Of a stretch of 64,000 nucleotides of DNA, positions 22,178 through 34,199 are shown in pieces. The stretch is from NCBI GenBank assembly GCA_020543525.1, contig JAHYIO010000023.1, positions 1,054,001 through 1,118,000 of the forward strand, given 5' to 3'. The number at the start of each line of letters is the position of its first letter. The stretch's first letter is position 1. The position numbers and the translations under genes are program-made. A model generated the notes under the pieces. It was given only the letters and a program-made list of their open reading frames with translations. It did no database searches and was not told the DNA's origin. The stretch is from Coriolopsis trogii (lineage: Eukaryota > Basidiomycota > Agaricomycetes > Polyporales > Polyporaceae).

Positions 22178-24569
22178 ATGGAACGGCACTTGGACTCGGT
22201 GGAAGCACGTTCGCCGTCGCTCAAGAATGCTTCCGGAGACGTCGAGGGCAGTGTTACCGCGGCGGACTCTATGGTGCACGGCATCTTCGAGGGCGAGGAG
22301 CAAGCTGTGGATCCCGTCTACCAGGCGAAGGCGAAAATCCTGAATGCCGCGTTCCAGGAGATCGGCATGGGCAGGTATCAGGTGCGCACACCTCCTCATT
22401 TTCCACCCATGGTACAGGTCTGAGACTCAGACACGCCGTGCTGGGGTAGTGGTTCCTGTTCGTTGTCGGGGGTTTTGGATGGTTTGCGTGAGTCGACAAT
22501 CGGTCACTGTTCTCGAGTGATACACGGCGCGCTGACGGTATGGCTAGAGACAACCTCTGGCCGGTACGTTTACCACCTCCCGACTTTGTTTGGACCGAGA
22601 GGTAATCTGGGCGAGGGCGCGACCGGACTGAACATTTGTAGGTCGTCACCGGCCTAATCATTAACCCTGTCACGGCCGAGTTCGCAGGCTTTCAAGGGCC
22701 ATTCCTCATTCTGGCGCAGAGCATCGGGCTCCTCATTGGTGCGGTCTTCTGGGGAATCGGGTGTGACATCTGGGGCCGTCGGTGCGTCTTTCCCTCCACA
22801 TTCTGCCATACGTGGTACTAGGAGAGGTACTCAACGTAGACATATCGTCCCCCTAGATGGTCATTCAATCTTACGCTCCTCATCACCGCCATCTTCGCCC
22901 TCGCAGCCGGAGGCGCGACGAACCCCGTCCCGCTCTGCGCGCTCATCGCGACGTGGAACATCGGAGTGGGCGGGAACCTGCCCGTCGACTCCGCCGTCTT
23001 TCTCGAGTTCGTGCCCGCGACGCATCAGTGGCTCCTGACCGTTCTCTCCATCTGGTGGGCCATCGGCCAGCTCGTTGGTAGTCTAGTGAGTGCCCGTAAC
23101 ACGATTGATCGAGTGATCGACTGATATGTTGGGTTTATCCCACTCGACGTACAGGTTGCGTGGCCATTCATTGCCGACTTTTCGTGCGCATCGCCTGCAG
23201 ACTGCCCGAGCTCTGCGAACATGGGTTGGCGCTACTTTTTGTGGACGATGGGTGCGATCATGATGGTCCTCTTTGTCCTCCGGTTCTTCGTCTTCCACTT
23301 GTACGAGTCCCCCAAGTTCCTCGTTGGCCGCGGCCGCGATGCGGAAGCGGTCGCTGTCATTCACGCTGTTGCGGTATACAACGGTAAGACGAGCAGCTTG
23401 AGTGTCGACATGCTCAAGGAGGCGGAGAAGCTGGCTATGAGGGGCTTTCGTGGCCGGTACCTCAAGGAAGTAGAGGAGGGGACTGGTGGGAATGTCGGAG
23501 CGCCAACGTTTGATACAAGTGTGAAGGGTGTGCTTTTGCGTCGGCTGAGCCTTGTCAATATGGACCATGTCAAGGCGCTTTTTGCGACTAGGAAGATGGC
23601 ATATTCCACCAGTTTGCTGATAGTGCTGTGGGGTACGCGTTCATATTCCCGTCCGAGTCACTTTCACAATTGACAAAGATACTTGTGACAGCGTTCATTG
23701 GACTCGCATTTCCTCTGTACGTGTTGTTCATCGACCCGTCTTCTCTTGGCTCCGTACGCTAACAGAAATGCAGCTACGGCGGCTTCGTGACAGTGTTGTG
23801 AGTACTGATAAGCCAGCCCACAACGTCTGAAGGACGCGCAACTCACATGAACTCATGCAGCCTGCAGACAAGAGGAGCCGACTTCGGCGATGGCTCCCTC
23901 TATATCACCTACCGCAATGTAAGCTGCGACGGTTCATGTCTATAGCCAGCTCTGATATTGCCCTTCTCGGTCTGGCAGCAAGTGATATTGAGCGTGATGG
24001 GCATCCCTGGAGCCCTTCTCGCAGGGTGGATGGTCGAGCGACGGTATTTAGGGCGTAAAGGGACCCTGGCAATCTCAACTGGTACGTACCACAAGTGATC
24101 AACCGTTGGCGAGCACATCCACTTGAGACAAAGCCTGAACTGAATGTTTGTGCTGCAGCTCTCACTGGCGTCTTTCTGTTCGCGAGCACGACTGCGCGCA
24201 CGTCTGATGCCCTCCTGGGCTGGAACTGTGGCTACACGTTCGCGAACAATGTCATGTACGGTACGCTGTACGCCATCTCGCCCGAGATATTCCCTGCGAA
24301 GGATAGGGGGACGGGAAATGCACTTGTTGCCGCTGCCAATCGTGTATTTGGGGTCATGGTGAGTCCGAATGTGTTCATGTGGGGGAAGAGCTCCAAGCTG
24401 TATACGTTGACTAGTACTGATGCGAGCGCCGTGGTAGGCACCCGTCATCGCACTGTATGCGGACCTCTCGACGCCAGTGCCGATATATGTCTCTGGAACG
24501 TTGTTCGTAATATCCGGCTTTGTTGCGCTGTTGTTGCCATTCGAGCCTAGGGGGAAGGCGTCGATCTAG
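22178..24569 (+). CDS. MFS transporter, SV2/sugar-transporter-like (tandem copy A)
   Basis: This is the first of three tandem copies, with about 12 exons and 550 residues. Confirmed exons are 22178-22381, 22450-22487, 22548-22563 (a 16-base micro-exon, DNLWP), 22642-22781 and 22857-23085. The N-tail ends DPVYQAKAKILNAAFQEIGM, followed by helices of the MFS fold. GRR closes helix 2-3 and HLYESPKFLVGRGRDAEAV follows helix 6, matching the ESPR/FL motif of sugar and SV2-type transporters. FPAKDRGTGNALVAAANRVF lies late, and the end is LLPFEPRGKASI. The central cytosolic loop (MLKEAEKLAMRGF...) differs most between copies. Start is the ATG at 22178; the longer frame begins with GTG. Substrate is unknown. 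Confidence 0.87.
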
Positions 24570-24855
24570 AGAAAGTCTGGGGTTTTGCAATCCGGAGTAG
24601 ACAAGAGTCGGGAGCTATATTGGGACCGCTCTCTGCATGGAGAGTAATCAGATACTGTCCCAAGTCACTACATACACTGGACCTGGTGACTGAAGTACGG
24701 AAGTACGACATAGTACGACGACGTCATCGCGGCTGAGATCGTGTGCCGAATATTCGCCGGGCTTGGTATTGCCGGGGGTGGGCGCTTGGAAGCGAAGGCG
24801 ACGTCATTGGTAACGTTAATTTGATCTCTATCTCTGATCTGTGGCCACTGCCACT
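24570..24855. other. Intergenic flank left of the MITE
   Basis: This is the 3' flank of copy A. It ends with the 8-bp target duplication CTGCCACT at 24848-24855. No gene is visible. Confidence 0.5.
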
Positions 24856-25367
24856 AGGACCCCTGAAAGTTCCTATAGGACGCCGGCCGGAAGTCCGGAC
24901 GGCGCTTAGGATTTTTGGGCCTCCAGGCCAGCCCAAAGTCCGGACATGAAGGCCCAAAATCGGGGTTCTGGCCGGCCAATCGTCCGGACATGGGCCATTC
25001 GAGGGCAAAATGATGGACCGTCATCCGGACATGGCCAGCGTCAACCCTTTCGGCAAAATTTGACGCGCACCCCACCCATAATGACTTACTATTAACAAAG
25101 TAAGTAAGAACCTAGTGGGGGGTGTCATTGATCAGCCCGCGAGCCGCGGTGGGCCGAAAATCTCAATTCTTGGATGATTTTAGCCCTTTTTGGCCTTTGG
25201 ACCGACATCCGGCCCCGAAGGGGCCGGCCGGAAAATCCGGACATGGACGTCCTTCAAGGCCAAGATGGTCGAAAGTCCGGACATGATCCTGAAAAGTTGT
25301 CCGGACATGAAGCCCAGGATTTGGGGCGCCTATCGGCCGGCCTACTATAGGAACTTTCAGGGGTCCT
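24856..25367. mobile_element. hAT-like MITE (512 bp) with TIRs and 8-bp TSD
   Basis: The element begins AGGACCCCTGAAAGTTCCTA and ends with the exact reverse complement. The identical terminal inverted repeat is 23 bases, with partial pairing further in. CTGCCACT flanks it directly on both sides (24848-24855 and 25368-25375), an 8-bp target duplication as made by hAT-superfamily transposases. Inside, TCCGGACATG recurs at least six times in the same orientation, three copies on each side of the AT-richer centre, resembling the subterminal transposase-binding motifs of hAT elements. No transposase frame is present, so it is non-autonomous. Insertion between two tandem transporter copies happened after, or independently of, their duplication. 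Confidence 0.88.
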
Positions 25368-25890
25368 CTGCCACTGCCACTTGAAAGCAACGGCCACACA
25401 TAGCAGCTCATCCCAGGGTCATCCTCTCACTTCAAGCGTCCGCTCCTGCGAGCAGTTAGTCAAAACTCCACGTAAGGCGTAACAATCGACCTTATCCTGG
25501 GCGTTCACGGTGACTCTCGGAGCTCCATCCAAGATGAACGGGTAGTACTGTGGTGAGTTCATGGCCGTAACGTTCAGTCTTGGCCACACACCAGCTGACT
25601 AGCAACCTCCTGTCCATCGGACACTGTGCCGTGACGGTTCTACTTCTCTGCCATGTTACCCGACCATGCCGTAGATGCTGCCACCCTGTTATCGGCGTCT
25701 ACACCATTTGACTGTCGTTCTGCCGTACCTGCCGCCCCGTGTGCAAATAAAACGGGGGTGCAACTCTGACCATGAGCGATTAAAAGGATAATTGCAGCGC
25801 ATTTTTAGAACCGCCGACCCTCCCTGCGACGGTTCACGTTCGACGTCTGGCTTCACGACCTCCTGCGTCTCACATACGCCCGACTACAGC
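25368..25890. other. Intergenic, transporter B promoter
   Basis: It starts with the right-hand target duplication and contains the promoter of copy B. No gene is seen. Confidence 0.5.
25688..25740 (+). promoter_or_regulatory. Conserved upstream block, transporter copy B
   Basis: It begins TTATCGGCGTCT and ends ACCTGCCGCCCCGTG, about 150-200 bases upstream of the start, and resembles the blocks at 21972 and 29318. Confidence 0.35.
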
Positions 25891-28265
25891 ATGCAGCACG
25901 ACCATCCAGAGTTCAAATCGAGGAATACCTCACGCTCTCCCTCATTAGACCATCCTGGCAGCGACGTTGAGGCCAGTGCTACTGCGGCGGACTCTATAAT
26001 TCACGATATCTTCGAGGCAGACGACACCGTGGATGCAGTGTACCAGGAAAAGGCGAGGATCTTGAACGCTGCCATGCAGGAGATTGGTATGGGCAGGTAT
26101 CAGGTACGTCTATGACCATGGTGATTACCTCCATCGTATGCCACTCTAACCGCGCCTTGCTCCGGAAGTGGCATCTGTTCTTTGTCGGGGGTTTCGGGTG
26201 GTTCGCGTGAGTGACAACTGTTAGCTTCCACAAACCATACTGGGTTCTGACCTTCTTGCAGTGATAACCTTTGGGAGGTACGTTTGTCTATCCGCGGAAC
26301 GAGGGAACATGAGACGAGCCTTCGCCGTGTCGTTGACAGTGCGTGACCGGTCTAATTATAAACCCCGTGACCGCCGAGTTCGCCGGATTCCAAGGCCCAT
26401 TCCTCCTTCTCGCACAAAACATCGGTCTCCTTGTTGGCGCAGTCTTCTGGGGAATGGGCTGCGACGTATGGGGCCGCCGGTACGTTCTCATTACCAGTTA
26501 TATGGCTGTATGCGGCAAATACACATTTCGGATGTCTTGCTGATTGGCGTCTCTCCCTTCGGAATATAAAGGTGGTCGTTCAACCTGACGTTGTTCATTA
26601 CCGCTGTGTTCACCCTCGGGGCTGGAGGTGCTTTGACTCCGGTCGCTCTATGCGGACTCATCGCAGCGTGGAGCACAGGCGTGGGCGGCAACTTGCCCGT
26701 GGACTCCGCGGTCTTCCTCGAGTTCGTACCGGCCAGCCATCAGTGGTTGCTCACAGTGCTCTCTATCTGGTGGGCCCTGGGTCAGCTCGTCGGCAGTTTG
26801 GTGCGTGCATGACACCTATTGTCAGTGATCCGCGATTGAGAAACTGACATCGCCTCTCGTCGTGCGTACCTGTAGGTCGCCTGGCCATTCATAGCGGACT
26901 TTTCTTGCGCATCTTCATCCGACTGTCCAAGCTCTGCAAATATGGGGTGGCGGTACCTCCTCTGGACGCTCGGCGGGCTCATGATGATCCTCTTCTTCCT
27001 CCGATTCTTTGTCTTCCGCATGTATGAGTCGCCCAAGTTCCTCATCGGGCGAGGCCGCGATGCAGAAGCGGTCGCTGTCGTTCACGCCGTCGCGGCGTAC
27101 AATGGGAAGACGAGCAGCTTGACGCTCGAGATGCTGCAGGCGGCCGAGTTGCTCGCGGTCAGCAGGAGCAATGATGACCTCGAGAAGAAGGAGACTGCCA
27201 CTGATGCCGTTTGCGAGACCAAAGAAGCTGAGACTCGTGTGATGTTCGACACGAGCGTGAAGGGCGTGCTTGCGCGGACCTTGAGCGTCGTCAGCTCGGA
27301 CCATGTCAAGCCGCTCTTTGCGACGAGCCGAATGGCGTATTCGACGACTCTTCTGATTATATTATGGGGTGCGTAGTCAGCAAGGTATGTGAACTGCTTT
27401 GCTGACGTACATGTTGTTCATAGCTTTCATTGGTCTTGCATACCCTCTGTGCGTTCGCATGGTTCTCCTCCCCTGGTTTGAACCTCTCGCGCTGACAGCA
27501 CTGCAGGTATAATGGCTTTGTAACCGTATTGTGAGTACCATGATCTTCTCAGTTTGAGCTGTGTGACTGACGCAACTCCTGTGCAGCTTGCAGACAAGAG
27601 GAGCCGACTTTGGTGATGGCTCCCTTTATGTCACTTACCGCAATGTAAGCTTCCATCATTGCCTTCACTGACTGCATCTGAACATCATGCTAACCTGTCC
27701 CTTCGTGGCATGACAGCAAGTCATCCTGAGCACAATGGGCATCCCAGGCGCCCTGCTAGCAGGATGGATGGTTGAGCGTCGCGAACTCGGGCGCAAAGGA
27801 ACGCTCGCGATCTCAACCGGTGCGTATTCTCCTGCCTTGGTTTAGACTTTCACTGACACTAGTCACGTTAGCACTCACTGGGGTTTTTCTGTTCGCGAGC
27901 ACGACGGCGCGCACGTCGGGGGCACTGCTGGGCTGGAACTGCGGATACACGTTTGCGAACAACGTCATGTACGGGACGCTGTATGCGATCTCGCCCGAGA
28001 TCTTCCCCGCAAAGGACAGGGGGACAGGGAACGCGATGGTCGCTGCTGCGAACCGTGTCTTTGGTATTATGGTGAGTCCCTTTGGGCCTTCTTTCGGGAG
28101 TGGGAGCGCGGGTTGATGGAGGATTCCCCACAGGCACCCATTGTCGCGCTGTATGCGGACCTTTCGACGCCGGTGCCGATATATGTGTCGGGAGCGCTGT
28201 TTTTGGTGTCGGGGTGCATCGCGCTGCTCTTGCCGTTTGAGCCGAGAGGGAAGGCGTCTCTTTAG
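25891..28265 (+). CDS. MFS transporter, SV2/sugar-transporter-like (tandem copy B)
   Basis: The second tandem copy has the same exon plan as copies A and C, including the 16-base exon (DNLWE). Start is the ATG at 25891 within MQHDHPEFKSRN; an upstream in-frame ATG at 25792 is unlikely because the other copies have no counterpart. The N-tail ends DAVYQEKARILNAAMQEIGM. Recognisable segments are VVFLEF-type GNLPVDSAVFLEFVP, RMYESPKFLIGRGRDAEAV, GADFGDGSLYVTYRN, FPAKDRGTGNAMVAAANRVF and LLPFEPRGKASL at the end. The loop after the sixth helix (LEKKETATDAVCETKEAE) is unique to this copy. No stop or frame break was found in the exons. It is likely a 12-helix plasma-membrane transporter of unknown substrate. 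Confidence 0.87.
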
Positions 28266-29470
28266 GGCGCTTGATGATCTCAAGTTTGTCACGAGTTTTT
28301 GAGAGAAGTGTAAGATGATCATGTTATGACGCATTGAAAAAAACGTGATGAGGCAGCTCATATGAGTGCTTCAGCAGCTCCGCGCAGGGTCGAGTGCGCG
28401 TTGGGTTGAGTGAGAACAAGATTAAACCTCAACACCCGTAGCCGAGGGCGGAGTCGACGGATAAGGAAGTGGAAGCGCCGAGAGCGGTCTTGTACCCATT
28501 TCATAACCAGCAAGGAAGTTATCAACCGCGATTACTACGCTTCTTTGTCTCAGTATGCGCATCGGAGCTACCAGATACTTCTACGGCGTCTTCTACTCTG
28601 CTTGAGGTATGTTCGGCGCGTCTTACGAAGCTTGGCTGGTCACCACGAAAGAACCGGGAAGATCACATGTGCTCGTGACGCGACACGAAGAGTACGTCGT
28701 TGAACGCTCACATCTCGGAACCCGGGCACAGTTGGTCGTGTGTATGGGTATGGTGTGACGTCGTACAGTACCAGCTTTGAACTCTTCCGTTCTCTGCTAC
28801 TATTCTCTTCGTTCACTGCCACGAGGTCACCGGGGGCAGAGGGGCTTAAGCTTAAGACAATGAAGACGAGCTCGAGTCTGTCTGACGCCATAGGCCGACT
28901 GCGCTTGTCGCATAGAGTTGGAGCTGTCGGCGGCTCTGTGAATGACCATGTGCGCGTATGCGCTCACAGACGGAGTACACGCTTCGTCGCCGTTGACGTT
29001 TTGCTTATCTCTGGGGTGCTCGACGAGCTCTTGATTGTCTTTCAGCGTTGAGTATACTGACGAAATACGTGGCATCGGATGTTCATAGACTCCATCGGCC
29101 ACAGGGGCAACATATGCAGCCTGCAGGGTTACCCAAGTACTTTGAGGGATGCACAGCGTGTGTCTCTGCTTACCGGGGAGCGACACTACAGGTGAGGCTG
29201 CTACTCGTATCGAGCATCACAGCAGTTGACTCGGTATTCCGTTCCATCAGAGAATGTACGGCTACATAGTAGCACTTCTATTCCCTGTCAAACCGCGATG
29301 GGGTCATACATGCTCCCTTATCGCCGGCTTCTGGTCTCCCACTGCTGTCAGCCTACTGCCGCCGTGTGCTGAGGGAGGCACGTCAAAGATTGAGCTTTGT
29401 CTTCTGGATCATGAGCATACAGCTCATTGTCTAGCACCACCACACTCTGCCATTGCATACGGGCGAAGAA
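28266..29470. other. Intergenic, transporter C promoter
   Basis: The stretch is 1.2 kb without a recognised gene. It contains the conserved upstream block near its right end. Confidence 0.4.
29318..29366 (+). promoter_or_regulatory. Conserved upstream block, transporter copy C
   Basis: It begins TTATCGCCGGCTTCT and ends CTACTGCCGCCGTGTG, about 105-150 bases upstream of the start. It is the closest match to the copy A block. Confidence 0.4.
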
Positions 29471-31894
29471 ATGATGGATCAACATTGCTCGTCACCGGTC
29501 CCCGAGGAAATGAAGTCTCCATCATTCGAGTACCGTGTCGACGACGTCGAGGCCAGTGTTACCTCGCCCGATGACTACGCCTTGCACGATATCTTTGAGA
29601 AGGCGGAGCATGTGGTGGACTCTGTGTACCAAGGCAAGGCAAGGGTCTTGAACGCTGCTTTCCAAGAAATCGGAATGGGCAAGTACCAGGTTCGTCTACA
29701 GTCCCTCTGTGTGCCGACCCATACGAGTTGCTGAGCTATCTTTGCTCCGGACAGTGGTCTCTGTTCTTAGTTGGGGGCTTCGGGTGGTTCGCGTGAGTGG
29801 ACGCCGTACTAAGCCACTTGATGAATGCATTGCGTGCTAAACATCTAGCAGGGATAATCTGTGGGAGGTGCGCCTGTCTCTTACTGGGACGAAGAGATGG
29901 TGTGAAAGCTCGGCCTTGGCAACAGTGTATTACTGGACTCATTATCAATCCCGTGACGACCGAGTTTGCCGGATTCCAAGGACCGTACCTCATCCTCGCA
30001 CAGGCTATCGGTCTCCTCGTCGGTGCACTTTTCTGGGGAATGGGTTGCGATATTTGGGGTCGTCGGTGCGTTTTCAACCTTTTCGTGACGTATTACCCGA
30101 CCTACACCGTTTGCGAACTTCTCAAACGTACTGATGTACACGAACTGTAGGTTGTCGTTCAACTTGACACTACTCATAACAGCTGTTTTCACCCTCGCCG
30201 CAGGGGGTGCGATGAATCCCGTGGCTCTATGCGCACTCATTGCGACATGGAGCACCGGGGTGGGCGGAAATCTGCCTGTCGACTCGGCGGTCTTCCTTGA
30301 ATTCGTACCGGCGACGCATCAGTGGCTGCTCACTGTGCTCTCTGTCTGGTGGGCCCTTGGCCAGCTGGTTGGGAGTCTGGTGCGTGCATAACGATTTCTG
30401 TCGCTAATTCCCCCACTGGAGCCTTTGGAGCGAGAGGGGAGCTGACATACCGTTTGGCGTGCCTTCTGGGGTTTTAACGTGCAGGTCGCGTGGCCGTTCA
30501 TAGCGGACCTCTCCTGCGCATCTTCGTCAGACTGCCCGAGGTCTGCCAATATGGGGTGGCGGTACCTTCTGTGGACGATGGGCGCGCTCATGATGGTCCT
30601 CTTCTGCCTCCGCTTCTTCGTTTTTCACCTATACGAGTCACCCAAGTACCTCGTTGGACGTGGTCGCGACGCGGAGGCAGTTACTGTCATTCACGCCATT
30701 GCGAAGTACAATGGGACGACCAGCAGTTTGACCGTCGAGATGCTTAAGGAGAACGAGGCACTTGCGGTTCGGGGTGACGATGGCCTCGAGAGGAAGGATG
30801 CCTTGTGTTATACAGGAGGCACCGATACTGGAATTCGGACCCTTTCCGACACAAGCGTGAAGGGCGTATTATTGCGCACGCTGAGCGTCGTCAACGCAGA
30901 CCACGTTAAGGCGCTCTTTGTCACCAAGAAGATGGCGTGGTCGACGAGCCTCTTAATTGTACTGTGGGGTACGCCTCCAATGCAGTTGCGTGTCTAGATG
31001 GCCTTCTGAATACATGCGTTTGGTTCGCAGCGTCCATTGGGCTGGCGTCTCCTCTGTGCGTACCCACCACTCTTGTTTCGGCGCACTTCGCTGATAGCAC
31101 TCTATAGATACAATAGCTTTGTGACAGTCTTGTGAGTCCTTCGCCAACATGGCATTCAGTTCATGTGATTGCTCACAGCCTACCGTCACCAGCCTACAAA
31201 GAAGAGGAGCAGACTTTGGCGACGGCTCTCTCTACATCACTTACCGTAACGTGAGTCGCAATCACCCCCACTCTCCCATACGTATGCGCTCGATACTGAT
31301 CATGGTGAATATAACTACGGTCCGGCAGCAAGTGATCCTCAGCATAACTGGTATTCCCGGCGCCCTCCTCGCAGGGTGGATGGTGGAACGTCCTTACCTC
31401 GGCCGGAAGGGGACACTGGCTATTTCAACTGGTGCGTCACTCATTTCTTCTTCGAGTTCAATTCTGACCTATATCAGCACTCAACGGAGTGTTCATCTTA
31501 GCGAGCACGACCGCACGCACGTCCGCCGCCCTCCTAGGCTGGAACTGTGGCTACACGTTCTCGAACAACGTCATGTTCGGGACACTCTATGCGCTATCAC
31601 CCGAGGTCTTCCCCGCCAAAGACCGAGGGACGGGAAATGCGCTCGTTTCAGCGGCCAATCGCATATTTGGGGTCATGGTGAGTTTACACTGGTACCTCTG
31701 ACCGTAATCCACAAGACGATCTGTTTGAAAGAACGAATGCGATGGCTGATGTGGGAAGTCAGGCACCCATCGTCGCGCTGTATGCGGACCTGTCGACACC
31801 GGTACCAACATACGTCTCTGGGGCATTGTTCTTGGTGTCGGGATTTGTTGCGCTACTATTGCCGTTCGAGCCGAGAGGAAAGGCATCCATCTAG
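29471..31894 (+). CDS. MFS transporter, SV2/sugar-transporter-like (tandem copy C)
   Basis: The third tandem copy starts MMDQHCSSPVPEEM, either at 29471 or at the next ATG three bases on. The N-tail ends DSVYQGKARVLNAAFQEIGM. The exon plan is kept, including the micro-exon before the helix-2 exon. Markers are GNLPVDSAVFLEFVP, HLYESPKYLVGRGRDAEAV, RRGADFGDGSLYITYRN, FPAKDRGTGNALVSAANRIF and the end LLPFEPRGKASI. Its loop after helix 6 (RGDDGLERKDALCYTGG) is again unlike the other copies, which may mean different regulation or turnover. The stop lies only about 100 bases from the stop of the converging P450. No broken splice site was found. Confidence 0.87.
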
Positions 31895-31996
31895 ATACTG
31901 GTGTAAGGGAAGCGAGACGTTACAAAGTGGACATAGCGAGGCCTGGAGATGGAAGAGGGGACATGGCGAAGAAAGCATCTGGCGGATCTCCAGCTT

Positions 31997-34095
31997 TCAA
32001 ATATACGAAGACTCTGCAGAACTCCCTGCATTTATGAGGTCCTCTGTGCTCTTTGAGCGAGGCTTGATGATGCAGTCGCAAGTCTCCATATATCTGAAAA
32101 TGTGATATGCTCGTGATCCACGCGAATCTAGACTGTACAAGAAAGGCTGCACTCACGAGGTGATGCCGGTGGTAATTCGCGGCAGCACACGTACCGGGTT
32201 CCCCTCTCCATCCAGAGGAGGCATGATATCGAAAACGTGCAGGACGGTGGAGATGTAGATGAACAGACTGATGTCAGCGAAGTATCGGCCGGGACAGATC
32301 CTAGGTAGCATGGGAGGGTGTCAAAAATGAGTGTGAGGTGACGACATGATGCAGTCACATGGGTAGACTGACCGTCTACCAAACCCAAACACGACAGTAG
32401 CGGGATCTCTGACATTGGGATCGAGTTCACCGTCCTTCAGGAATCGCTCGGGTCTGAACTCTTCGGGTTGAGGGTATACTTCGGGGTCATGAAGCATCGC
32501 CCTATATGTCCGTCAATCTCTGAAGAAGTGGCCATACTCCCAGGTATCATACCAAGCATTCGGTAGTATAACAGAATCCTTGGGGATGAATAAACCCTCA
32601 TAGACGTCGTCCGTGGTGTTGGCGTGCGCCAGGCCCATGGGGGTGACCGGGTGCCAGCGTGTCGTCTCTTTCACGATTGCGTTGATATATGGGAGTGCGC
32701 GCCGGTCTGCAGGATTGGGTAGACGGTCGGGGCCTACTATGGCGTCGAGCTCGGCCTGTGCTGCCTTCTGTACGTCCGGGTAGAGAGACATCGCCACGAA
32801 GAAGGCCACGAGGGTCGCATTTTGCTGCTCACCCATCAATTAGGCGCAGATCGTGTTTCGGGTCACAAATTCACTCACCGTGTCTATACCAGCTACGCGC
32901 AAACAGAGGCTCAGTGCTGGATAGTGAGATGAGTAGCGTCCACCGACTGACCAGCATATGTCACGGCGGCGACGTCTTTCGCGATCTCCAGGTCAGTGAG
33001 GTTTGTTTCGGACGCCATTAGAGCATGAGCCACACTGGCGTTGTCTCTGCCGGCGAGCTGCAACAGTACACTATGAGTGATGCAGCACTAAAGAGAAATA
33101 CGCCGCGCAAGGACTCACTCTGGCTTTCTCTGCATCGCTCCAGGGTAAGTTGTGTAGTGTGCGCATCCCGTTACGCCACCGTGTGAGGTCTCGGAGGTAC
33201 TGCGTTCCTGGCAGTGCATTAGAAACATTCGCTAGCCAAGGAAGGTATTCGATTATAGAGCTCCCGCTCAAGAGAGCTTGCAGCCCGGGTGCGCCATCTT
33301 CATAAGCCGTGATGTACTTGTCTTTCTCTTCAGAAACTTGTAAGCCATACGTCACCCGGATGAGCGAGCCGCCGATAGAGCTGAGCAACGTCAATCAATG
33401 GATGATGAGGACATGGTGACCGAATGCTGACTATCGAATGTGCTCTTGCACTTTTTGCGGACTACGCAGCAACCGGAGGAGAAAGTTGTGGGCGCTGGCT
33501 TCTAGCGCTGCGTGATACTTTGGGATCGCGCTTGGGTTGAAGTGTTGCCAGAAGAGGCGACGGTGCGAGCGCCAGTACTGGCCATAGGGCATGAATCCCA
33601 TATCGAAGTTCCAACCAGTCCTTAATTCGCGTCAGTAGCCGCATGTATCGACGAGTACCATGGTGCTCACAGGTCAACCATAGGAGTATCGGGTTTTGAC
33701 GAATATATGGCTGATCGCTTCTCGAAGAGGTCCATTGCGGTCTTGTAGTCGTTGAGAATGATGAGAGATTGGCCCATCGGTTGCAGGTGTATGATACTGC
33801 TCCCTGTGAAACACATGAGTTGATGCGTGAGGTGTAGCGAATAGATGAGTTTGTAGCACATACCGTATCGTTTGCTAAGGCTCTGATAACCAAGCCACGG
33901 TACGTCCTTTGGTATGTCCAGGAGGTTACCTATGAGGGGGAGTGGCTTGGGACCGGGAGGGAGGCGGCACCCTTGGGCCCGGGATCTGAAGCGAAGGTAT
34001 CCACGAATACGTGCGAGGACAGTAAGTAAGGCGGCGCAGAGAAGGAATAATAGGGCCAGACGCGGCGTCTCTGTAAAGCCATTGATAGAAATCAT
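31997..34095 (-). CDS. Cytochrome P450, complete
   Basis: The gene starts at 34095 with MISINGFTETP and a hydrophobic anchor, then the hinge RLPPGPKPLPLIGNLLDIP. It has about ten or eleven short exons. The helix C region reads WRSHRRLFWQHFNPS. EYLPWLANVSNALPGT matches the same segment in the other two P450s. The I-helix again has AGIDT, split by introns. ExxR is KETTRW, PERF is present (FRPERFLKDGELD), and the haem loop is FGFGRRICPGRYFAD. The C-terminal exon reads CDCIIKPRSKSTEDL, ending at 31997. The product should be an ER monooxygenase of about 500 residues. It is in the same family as the P450 at 16161. A TATATA lies about 100 bases upstream. Confidence 0.92.
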
Positions 34096-34193
34096 GGTCA
34101 GTTGAGAGATCAATGGGGTAATATGGATATGGTAGCGGCTTTCCCCAAGATTCGTGAGGATGCTAGCTTCAGACAGCTCCTGCTGAGGCAGCC

Positions 34194-34199
34194 TATATA
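34194..34199 (-). promoter_or_regulatory. TATA box of the P450 gene
   Basis: TATATA lies about 100 bases upstream of the start codon at 34095. Confidence 0.4.

Noticed and set aside
11495..31894. Possible secondary-metabolite cluster with a backbone enzyme
   Set aside because: No polyketide synthase, NRPS, terpene synthase or prenyltransferase is present in the window.
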